This document shows positions 8,415-14,517 of a stretch of DNA of 33,464 bases, piece after piece. Both the position numbers and the translations under genes were made by a program. The number at the start of each line of letters is the position of its first letter. Position 1 is the first letter of the stretch. Source of the stretch: JACJYC01 sp964558465 (GTDB lineage: Bacteria; Bacteroidota; Bacteroidia; Chitinophagales; Saprospiraceae); assembly GCA_964558465.1 (NCBI GenBank), contig CAZLEF010000080.1:1-33464 (forward strand). The letters run 5' to 3'. The notes beneath the pieces are model-generated. The model searched no databases, was not told the origin of the DNA, and saw only the letters and a program-made list of their open reading frames with translations.

Positions 8415-8707
8415 GTAACTACCCAGTCCCCCAAAGCTATAAAAAATTTGACGGAATAAGATTAACTCAGCCGGCATAAAATCCAGGGCCTTATGCCAGG
8501 AATTTCCAGCCCATACGCAGGGATGAGAAAGACCCTGCCTACTGTAAACATCCGGCAGGCAGGCCCGTCTGATCAACAAGATCTGGAATAGATAAAGATA
8601 CTCCAAAATTATCTCCAAAATATGATTGTTGATTTTTCAGGCCTCCGGAACTCCTCTCCGCGGGATAGGGCTTGCCTGTTTTGTTAACTTTTGGACTGGG
8701 TAATTAC
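8415..8707. repeat. Non-coding repeat element, copy 1, with GTAA terminal inverted repeats
   Basis: The element begins GTAACTACCCAGTCC and ends GGACTGGGTAATTAC, giving 15-base terminal inverted repeats with one mismatch. A second, direct copy lies at 12411-12634. The first 100 or so bases and the last 40 are well conserved between copies and the middle differs. Copy 1 has an extra insert near 8538-8568 with a CCTGCCT...AGGCAGG hairpin. IS66-family elements characteristically end in GTAA, so this may be a MITE-like derivative, but no transposase is present and no matching 8-base target duplication flanks it. Confidence 0.7.
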
Positions 8708-8826
8708 GTTTTGATTTATTTTGGCAATGTGTCAGAAACTCCTTCTTTCAAAACCATAGAGAGAACTAACCTTTCAAAATGATTTTGGTATAATCACAAA
8801 GATTGGCTAAACCTACTCACTAAGTC

Positions 8827-9909
8827 TTAGATTCTGCGTTCCCTACTAATTCTCAATTGAATTTCTAATAAATTTTGTTTCAATTCTTCATACTTTTCTT
8901 CAGCAGGTGTTAAGATATTCTCTCTAAAAAAGTTCCCAATTTCTTCCTCTTGATTGTACTCAAAAGGCCACAAAATCGACTTTTTTCCTAAATAATCCCT
9001 GAACCAAGAATATTCTTTATTTGCTGCCTTTTTTAGTACAATTGGCCTTATTGGAAGATTTTCAATTCTAGATATTGATTCTATTTCCCTTCTAACATCT
9101 CTCGAGTTTGTCAAATCGACAATGGCAAATTTTGATATCCGAGCTAAGGTCTCGACCGTAGCGATCATGTTTTTCCCTACAGGTCGGGTAAAATCAAACA
9201 AAATTGGCAGGTAATCTTCTTTTCGTAGTAGGTCTTTGATGACGTCCAACACTTTTTTTCTTTTTTCTGTAAATCGTCCAAGAATTAGAACTGACTTGGA
9301 GGTAAGGGTATCAATTACATTTCGAACTTCAGTATTTTCTAACAATAAGTAAATAAACTGTGCGACTTTGATGTTATCAACCGTTACCTCTGATTGGTTA
9401 TTTCTCGTAATTACTAAGTTTTTTTGATTTACGGTATCGCCTTTAATGTCCCAGACATTTATCCCATATACTTTACAATGATTTAGGTTAGCGGCATTGA
9501 TATTTGTTCCTACTAATGATGCTCCAATCAGTTCAGCATTGCTAAGGTTAGCTCCGCTTAGGTCAGCCTCCGAAAAATTGGCTAAACTTAGGTTAGCCCC
9601 GCTTAAATCGGCTCCACTCAGTCGAGCCCAACTTAAATCTGAATTAAACAGACTGGCTCTACTCAGGTTGGCTCCATCCAAGTTTAGTAAGCTCAAGTCA
9701 GAATGACTAAGATTGGCTCCACTCAAGTTGGCACCCCTTAAGTCGACACTAAACATATCGTCTGCATAGACCATGGGCTGGATACCGAAAATGTTCCCTA
9801 GACTTATGTTGATCCTTTCAAGATCCGGTCGAATATTCCTATTTTTTTCCCGCCATTTATTCCAAGCTGTTGCTCCTGATTTAAGTATCTTTAAATGTTC
9901 ATCATTCAT
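8827..9909 (-). CDS. Pentapeptide-repeat protein with C-terminal TIR-like domain
   Basis: The 360-residue product has a short N-terminal helical part, then about 20 A(D/N)LSG-type pentapeptide repeats at residues 53 to about 152, which should fold as a right-handed quadrilateral beta-helix. A linker (VDNIKVAQFIYLLLEN) leads to a C-terminal alpha/beta domain from about 205: KSVLILGRFTEKRKKVLD, LPILFDFTRP, then TVETLARISKFAIVDLT and EIESI. I recognise this linker-plus-domain combination from cyanobacterial and Bacteroidota pentapeptide proteins; the fold resembles TIR/SEFIR-like Rossmann domains, but that is inference and enzyme activity is not shown. The ATG at 9909 was chosen over one at 9981. 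The gene is AT-rich and sits in the accessory island. A signalling or conflict role is possible. Confidence 0.8.
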   Translation of the reverse strand: MNDEHLKILKSGATAWNKWREKNRNIRPDLERINISLGNIFGIQPMVYADDMFSVDLRGANLSGANLSHSDLSLLNLDGANLSRASLFNSDLSWARLSGADLSGANLSLANFSEADLSGANLSNAELIGASLVGTNINAANLNHCKVYGINVWDIKGDTVNQKNLVITRNNQSEVTVDNIKVAQFIYLLLENTEVRNVIDTLTSKSVLILGRFTEKRKKVLDVIKDLLRKEDYLPILFDFTRPVGKNMIATVETLARISKFAIVDLTNSRDVRREIESISRIENLPIRPIVLKKAANKEYSWFRDYLGKKSILWPFEYNQEEEIGNFFRENILTPAEEKYEELKQNLLEIQLRISRERRI

Positions 9910-10562
9910 TGGATACAAGATTTGATATATTTTAAGTAAATAGCAGAGAACTTTTAGCCGTGCATACGCCGCATCCAACAATACTTCACCCTACCCGAAG
10001 CAGTTAAACGGGTGGCGGATGAACGAACATTATGGGCATCCCATCCACTCCCCTGGTCTAAGGTCCTGAAAAAACCAACTGCAAAATACGCCCTTTGCAG
10101 GGGATAAACAAGGATGGAGGCTTGAACCATAGAAAAAAATGCCATTTATCAACGATTTACAGGTGAATTGGATGTGTTCGGCAAAAAACCTCCAACCGGG
10201 ATATTCCCCGGAAATATAACTGGATAATTATCAGGCTTGGAGCAAGGAATGTGCATGCGGCGGGACCCGCTGCCTCCATAGGTTCATGGAACTCCTTTGG
10301 AGAGTCCTTTGGACCGGGAGCAAGGCCGTTCCGGCTAGGAATGCATAGACCAAACCGGGGAACCGCCAAGAGCGCCGAACCGGGGAAAAAAACCTCCTCC
10401 AGGCCGGGTTCGCCACAAACCGGACAAATAGCGTCTTACGCCCACTGGACGGCGTCGTTCAACAAGGTCGTTAAAATCAAAAAGAGGTTTCTGAACGAAA
10501 TTATTTAGCGGATGTTCCGGGCTTAATACTTTTGTGTCATGAATAATTAAAAACAAATTATC
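9910..10562. other. 650-base spacer without a supported gene
   Basis: The stretch between the pentapeptide gene and the NTF2-like gene has no convincing gene. An open stretch at 9958-10107 (plus) reads protein-like (QQYFTLPEAVKRVADERTLW) but has a stop directly upstream and no start codon, so it may be a decayed remnant. The GC-rich part around 10250-10450 has open frames on both strands without recognisable motifs. Confidence 0.4.
10527..10534 (+). promoter_or_regulatory. Putative -7 box for the NTF2-like gene
   Basis: TACTTTTG matches TAnnTTTG and lies 28 bases before the ATG at 10563. The -33 element is not clear. Confidence 0.4.
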
Positions 10563-10982
10563 ATGACTTTATTCGAAAATGCTCAAAAATTTTTTCACAA
10601 TTGTGAATCACTTAAAGGATGGGATACTTGTAAAGAACTAGTCGCAGAAAATGCCCCGTTCCAAGGGCAATGCGAACCTTTACTTGAGATTAAAACGGTA
10701 GAGGAGTATGTAGGATGGATGCTTGGGTTCGGAACCATTGCTCCTGGTTGTACCTATGAGTTACACTCATCAAGTTTTGATGAGGCTACCAATACAGCCC
10801 TTTTTTTTGCTACCTATACGGCTACTCATACTGGAGAAGGTGGACCGGTACCTCCAACTAATAAGACAACAAATGCACACTATGTGTACTCACTTAAGAT
10901 GAATGATGAGGGGAAAATAGTACGCATGACTAAAATCTGGAATGCTCCCTGGACCCTTCGTGAGTTAGGTTGGATTGAATAA
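10563..10982 (+). CDS. NTF2-like / SnoaL-like protein
   Basis: This is a 139-residue cytoplasmic protein without a signal peptide. It resembles the NTF2-like superfamily in length and layout: an N-terminal helical part (LFENAQKFFHNCESLKGWDTCKELV), a middle VEEYVGWMLGFGTIAPG segment and alternating beta strands (ALFFATYTATHTG, HYVYSLKMNDEGKIVRMTKIW). Members include polyketide cyclases, dehydratases, isomerases and many binding proteins, so the ligand is unknown. It converges on the TetR pair across a shared terminator-like hairpin, and those regulators are candidates for its control. Confidence 0.7.
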   Translation: MTLFENAQKFFHNCESLKGWDTCKELVAENAPFQGQCEPLLEIKTVEEYVGWMLGFGTIAPGCTYELHSSSFDEATNTALFFATYTATHTGEGGPVPPTNKTTNAHYVYSLKMNDEGKIVRMTKIWNAPWTLRELGWIE

Positions 10983-11004
10983 GGTCCCGACAACCTTATA
11001 AATG

Positions 11005-11124
11005 AAAAAGCCATCTCAAATGTCCGATTTGTTAATGTATTTGTCACATTAAGCCTGTCGAAGCGCGTTGAAGCATCGAAAGGTAGACTTAAATACACAA
11101 TTAGACTTTGAGATGGCTCTTTTT
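11005..11124. terminator. Bidirectional terminator-like inverted repeat between convergent genes
   Basis: AAAAAGCCATCTCAAA (11005-11020) is complementary to TTTGAGATGGCTCTTTTT (11107-11124) apart from a 2-base bulge. A-run, stem and T-run are arranged as for a terminator working in both directions. The long loop contains a CCTGTCGAAGCGCG...TCGAAAGG repeat that may have been inserted. The T-run overlaps the stop of the minus-strand TetR gene. Confidence 0.6.
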
Positions 11125-11689
11125 ATTCAATAAGGTCAAAAAAGGAATTTATATAAACGATGAGTTCTTTACTTGATTTATAATGGAGTAAGATGTTTAA
11201 TCCAAACATTAAACCCACCAACATTTCTACATATTCTGGTATTTTTCCAGCATCTTTAATAACCCCGATTTTGCGTGATTGGTGGAGTGCTGCACTATAT
11301 GACCTCCTCATGTTTTCTAAGAAGCGATCATAAATGGGGCGTAAACTTTTCACTTCATCTTTTAGCTCCAAGGCTATATTCATGAGCATGCAGGTACATG
11401 GGGCCTCTTGAAAATTTGAGTTCGCTACCTCATGATAAACCTCGCGAATGGCTTCAACTCCTTTTTCACTATGTTCAATGAAATGGAATACAGGATCTAT
11501 GGTTTCAGCCAAATAATTGTCTATACTATCCAACAAAAGCTGTTCTTTCCCCCATTGATTATACAAGAAGGAGTGACTTACACCCATCCCGTTGGCAAGG
11601 TCCTGATACGAAACAGCTCGATAACCATTTTTCCAGAAAATTGGTACGGCCTTTTTAACTAATTGCGCTTGGTCTACTTGCTTAGACAT
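11123..11689 (-). CDS. TetR/AcrR-family transcriptional regulator (second of an overlapping pair)
   Basis: The 188-residue product has an N-terminal TetR-type helix-turn-helix (LVKKAVPIFWKNGYRAVSYQDL, ANGMGVSHSFLYNQWGKEQLLL) and an all-helical C-terminal half that should bind a ligand and dimerise. A CTC motif sits in EAPCTCMLMNIALEL, equivalent to the HPIGCYISTMALEL segment of its neighbour. The ATG at 11689 was preferred to one at 11773 because the domain starts there. Its start overlaps the end of the neighbouring tetR gene by 16 bases, so the two are probably translationally coupled. The effector is unknown. Confidence 0.85.
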   Translation of the reverse strand: MSKQVDQAQLVKKAVPIFWKNGYRAVSYQDLANGMGVSHSFLYNQWGKEQLLLDSIDNYLAETIDPVFHFIEHSEKGVEAIREVYHEVANSNFQEAPCTCMLMNIALELKDEVKSLRPIYDRFLENMRRSYSAALHQSRKIGVIKDAGKIPEYVEMLVGLMFGLNILLHYKSSKELIVYINSFFDLIE

Positions 11690-12243
11690 CTGGTGATTAT
11701 GTTTAAATTGTCCTGAATATATTTTTCGGTTTCTTGCTGAGAAAAGATGACATACATCCCCATGCAAGTGCAATAGAACATGGTTAACTGTTCTGCTACG
11801 AGTTTCACTTCACTTTGGTTTAAGCTTGATTTTGTTCGAAACAATTGAGTGAATTTGGCCTTCAGAACATCAAGATAGGAATTAAAAAAAACTTGCATCA
11901 CATCACTTCCTCTAAGTTCCAGTGCCATGGTTGAGATGTAACATCCAATTGGATGTTTATTGATCTTTGACGGTCTGAAGAAGCTGGTGTAAAATTGAAA
12001 TAGTATTTTTTCTGCCGAATCTGCTTTCGACAATAACTCCCAAGGTATGTGCCGATCAATATATAGCTCAAGAGAGGCAATTAATATCCCGTCTTTATTT
12101 CCGAATTCATCATAAAGAGAATATCGGTTAACCATGGTCCTGTCAACGATTTTCTGGATACCCGTTCCATTGTATCCTTCCTTCCAAAAAAGAACGATAC
12201 ACTTTTCTAAAACCCTGTTTCTGTTAAATTCTTTAGGCCTCAT
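11674..12243 (-). CDS. TetR/AcrR-family transcriptional regulator (first of an overlapping pair)
   Basis: The 189-residue product starts MRPKEFNRNRVLEK and has the TetR HTH region (CIVLFWKEGYNGTGIQKIVDR, NRYSLYDEFGNKDGILIASLELY) followed by a helical ligand-binding half with HPIGCYISTMALELRG. It is related to the downstream regulator in layout, which suggests an old tandem duplication or a heterodimeric pair. A 5-residue longer start at 12258 is possible. It is AT-rich like the rest of the island. No enzyme or transporter gene of the kind TetR proteins usually control is adjacent; the NTF2-like gene is the nearest non-regulatory partner. Confidence 0.82.
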   Translation of the reverse strand: MRPKEFNRNRVLEKCIVLFWKEGYNGTGIQKIVDRTMVNRYSLYDEFGNKDGILIASLELYIDRHIPWELLSKADSAEKILFQFYTSFFRPSKINKHPIGCYISTMALELRGSDVMQVFFNSYLDVLKAKFTQLFRTKSSLNQSEVKLVAEQLTMFYCTCMGMYVIFSQQETEKYIQDNLNIITRCLSK

Positions 12244-12410
12244 ATTTAAAGCAAACACTTAATAGTTTCCTAAGCTCGAATGATGGATGAAATTGCATAC
12301 AACTATTAGCCTTGAACGCAGATTGTAAAAAAAAGCCCCTCCTTTCAAGCCCACCGGAGTCGCCCTGCCCCCTGATCCACCGTAGCGCGCCACACCACGG
12401 CTAAAAATTC

Positions 12411-12634
12411 GTAACTACCCAGTCCCCAAAGCTATAACAAATTGACGGAATAAGGTTAACTTGGCAGGCATAAAATCCAGCGCCTTATGCCAGGAATTTC
12501 CAGCCCATCGCCGGGATGAGAAAAATCCGTCTGATCCGCAAGATCGAGGCGCTGGAAAGGTATTGCCGGAGTCTGGAAAAGCCAACCAAGTATAAGGCTT
12601 GTTTGTTTTGTTAACTTTTGAACTGGGTAATTAT
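12411..12634. repeat. Non-coding repeat element, copy 2, with GTAA-type terminal inverted repeats
   Basis: This copy starts GTAACTACCCAGTCC and ends GAACTGGGTAATTAT. It matches copy 1 (8415-8707) in the same orientation over its first 110 bases and last 40, and is about 70 bases shorter. The stop codon of the next minus-strand gene (TAA, plus-strand 12631-12633) lies inside its terminal repeat. No target duplication is visible. Confidence 0.7.
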
Positions 12635-13155
12635 GTGCTCCTTGTTCTCTCTATATTTTGCAAGTCAAATTGAATAAACGAAAATTCCGGGTCAACAAGT
12701 TCTACTTTTTGATTGTCTTCATCTTGATATTCAAAAGCTTTTTTACCATTTACCATTGTCAGCCATTTGGGATGTCTCGTCTTAATAATTTCAACGTTTT
12801 GATTTTTGCTCTTAAATGCAAAAGCAGTTGAGTCGCTATATGGCTCATTGTGAATTATGGGATCTCCAAAAATGTCGGTCAGTTGAGATAAAGAAATAGT
12901 AATGTCCCATACAATTGCATCAACTTTATTGTTGTTTTTATACACTAATTCAATTCGCTTAAACCTAGTGTCATTAGGTATTAATTTTCTTCTAGTCAAA
13001 TACGGCTTGGTTTCAACATAGGCCTTATCAGTAAAGAGGTCGGTCAATTCGTCAACACTTAATGCACTGTTAATTGCTAGTTCTATACGCTTAAAATAGT
13101 CTTTGACAGACAATTTCTCGAGTTCATGTTGTTTAAGATCAAATACTGCGTTCAT
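12631..13155 (-). CDS. Hypothetical protein, C-terminus formed by a repeat element
   Basis: I do not recognise this 174-residue, AT-rich, soluble-looking protein. It has no signal peptide or membrane segment, and has a helical N-terminus (LKQHELEKLSVKDYFKRIELAINSAL) and strand-rich middle (FKRIELVYKNNNKVDAIVWDITISL). Two similar FKRIEL segments suggest an internal duplication. Its last codons (R-T-R-S-T-stop) run into the terminal repeat of the element at 12411-12634, so the original C-terminus may have been cut off. Downstream of the DUF4184-type gene on the same strand, it is separated from it by an attC-like palindrome, as in a cassette array. Confidence 0.55.
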   Translation of the reverse strand: MNAVFDLKQHELEKLSVKDYFKRIELAINSALSVDELTDLFTDKAYVETKPYLTRRKLIPNDTRFKRIELVYKNNNKVDAIVWDITISLSQLTDIFGDPIIHNEPYSDSTAFAFKSKNQNVEIIKTRHPKWLTMVNGKKAFEYQDEDNQKVELVDPEFSFIQFDLQNIERTRST

Positions 13156-13192
13156 TTTCGTTTTTACATTGTCGCTTGGTTGACTTAATATT

Positions 13193-13330
13193 GGCTATAA
13201 CGTTTTGCCGCTTTGCGAAGGCGGGGATTTTTAGTACTAAATTTCATTAGATGCACAAAACTTGAATTTCGCACTTCACTTTCATAGAAGCACAAAAGCC
13301 CCGCTTTTGCAAAACGGCTGTTACCACCAG
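13193..13330. repeat. attC-like imperfect palindrome between two single-gene units
   Basis: The outer arms are GGCTATAACGTTTTGC (13193-13208) and GCAAAACGGCTGTTACC (13309-13325); the inner arms are GCGGGGATTTTT (13221-13232) and AAAAGCCCCGC (13294-13304). Pairing is interrupted by unpaired bases, as in integron attC sites, and the size of 138 bases is within their range. The canonical ends RYYYAAC and GTTRRRY are only partly matched, so assignment as a true attC is not secure. It separates two AT-rich genes in the same orientation. Confidence 0.45.
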
Positions 13331-14059
13331 TTATTCCTCTTTCGTCCTTGTCAGCCACGGTGTTATTATTAATGAAATTAGTCCTGCGGAAATTGCTGTC
13401 ACAATTACGTTTCCGTATTGTTTGAAGTCAAGTCCGCTTAAAAGTCTTATTGAAATAATTGTCAAAGTTAGTCCTGCTAAAATTAACCAATATTTCCAAT
13501 CTATATTTTGGTTTTCTGTCTTCTTTGTCGGCAGTTTATAAATTGTAAAAGCAATTACTAGTCCACCGAGTAAAGTCGAAGAGTGTTGCAGTATTTTTAA
13601 GATTGGAATTTGTCCGCCTAAAAAGTCAACCGAGTTTTGTAAAGCCGGAATTGTTTTAACGAAATATCCGTGGTCGTGAGTAAAACTGTCCCAAAAAATG
13701 TGAGAAGCTGCTCCAATCAAAATTGATATTGTCACTACTAACCAATTTTTTTTGAAGTGTCTGTTCCAGTCAAACTGTTTAAATATCGAAAATCTTGATT
13801 TTATAAATGTAGGTACGTTATCAAATAGGTTGTCACGAACAATGTTGTGAAAAATTAATGCAAGCAACAGTCCCAACGGTATGTCGAACCAAAAAAGTCC
13901 GTCAATTGTATGACTGTAATTGCTTTTAATTCTCATTCTTAAAAAATACTCAAAGTCAGGTGTCAAACTGCCGATTACAAGTCCAGTCAACGAAAACCAT
14001 TGTCGAGGCAAAAATGTCAACGGTAAAACTATTGCTGGATGTGAAAATGTAAATGGCAT
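13331..14059 (-). CDS. DUF4184-family integral membrane protein
   Basis: The 242-residue product begins MPFTFSHPAIVLPL, the hallmark N-terminus of the DUF4184 family, and continues with FSLTGLVIGSLTPDFEYFLR. Histidine and aspartate residues typical of the family are present (FSHP, TPDFEYF, ASHIFWDSFTHDHG). About five to six hydrophobic segments are visible (for example LGLLLALIFHNIV, WLVVTISILIGAASHIFW, WLILAGLTLTIISI, VIVTAISAGLISLIIT), so it is an inner-membrane protein. Its function is unknown; the His/Asp pattern could suggest a metal-dependent hydrolase. The ATG at 14059 was chosen over one at 14191. The gene is bounded by inverted 16-base repeats. Confidence 0.8.
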   Translation of the reverse strand: MPFTFSHPAIVLPLTFLPRQWFSLTGLVIGSLTPDFEYFLRMRIKSNYSHTIDGLFWFDIPLGLLLALIFHNIVRDNLFDNVPTFIKSRFSIFKQFDWNRHFKKNWLVVTISILIGAASHIFWDSFTHDHGYFVKTIPALQNSVDFLGGQIPILKILQHSSTLLGGLVIAFTIYKLPTKKTENQNIDWKYWLILAGLTLTIISIRLLSGLDFKQYGNVIVTAISAGLISLIITPWLTRTKEE

Positions 14060-14102
14060 TTCTTTTTTGTCTGTTCGTTTAGTCGTTTCGGTGTCGTCTT
14101 TT

Positions 14103-14118
14103 ATAATTGGTGGTAACA
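14103..14118. repeat. Right member of an inverted repeat pair flanking the DUF4184-type gene
   Basis: ATAATTGGTGGTAACA here is the reverse complement of TGTTACCACCAGTTAT at 13319-13334 with one mismatch in 16. The two copies face each other across the gene, about 770 bases apart. The left copy forms the edge of the attC-like palindrome. Confidence 0.6.
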
Positions 14119-14224
14119 TCCCGCTTCCCGCACTCTTTCGCAATTCTCCCAATTGCGGGAATACGCCAATTGCGGAAATATGCCAAATCAAATATACATC
14201 TCCTGCCTCATAGAACCAAATTAT

Positions 14225-14332
14225 CTAATCCTTTTTCACGACTATAACCCATTTAACGTTCTCGTCGCAGGCGGGGCAGCCTACCTCGCCTCCGGTCTGC
14301 CCCTCAAACATCCAGTATTTGGGCTTATACAT
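14225..14332 (-). CDS. Possible 35-residue protein with a C-P-A-C motif
   Basis: The minus strand encodes MYKPKYWMFEGQTGGEVGCP and then ACDENVKWVIVVKKD before a stop. The Cys-Pro-Ala-Cys pair resembles half of a zinc knuckle. A second frame just upstream (KNDPGKVEDVMDEFVLRID, about 14328-14390) overlaps its start, so this could be the tail of a frameshifted gene. Length and lack of context make it a weak call. Apart from this, the spacer 14060-14517 has nothing else supported. Confidence 0.3.
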   Translation of the reverse strand: MYKPKYWMFEGQTGGEVGCPACDENVKWVIVVKKD

Positions 14333-14517
14333 CAATTCTCAAAACAAACTCATCCATTACATCTTCGACTTTTCCTGGGTCATTTTTTCAGATCAGGAGG
14401 TGCTCATCAGAAGAATAGGTTCCAACAGGACCGATGGTTAAAACTATACTCGATGTTCCCCCCCAAAAACAAATAAAATCCCTATCTTCCCCACTTTCAT
14501 CCAACTACAACCGACCG

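Noticed and set aside
8388..8618. 76-codon minus-strand frame inside repeat copy 1 (WAGNSWHKALDFMPAELILF)
   Set aside because: Part of it is conserved in copy 2, but the frame has no start in copy 2 and no similarity that I recognise to a transposase; treated as non-coding repeat.
9958..10107. Protein-like open stretch (QQYFTLPEAVKRVADERTLW and following)
   Set aside because: It has a stop codon directly before it, no start codon and only 49 codons; at most a decayed remnant.
10251..10508. 85-codon plus-strand frame and overlapping minus-strand frames with a CPVCGEPG stretch
   Set aside because: No frame has domain support or a clear start, and three frames compete in the same GC-rich segment.
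14153..14476. 107-codon plus-strand frame before the GH36 gene
   Set aside because: No domain features; a short minus-strand frame with CPAC in the same place is at least as plausible, and neither is strong.
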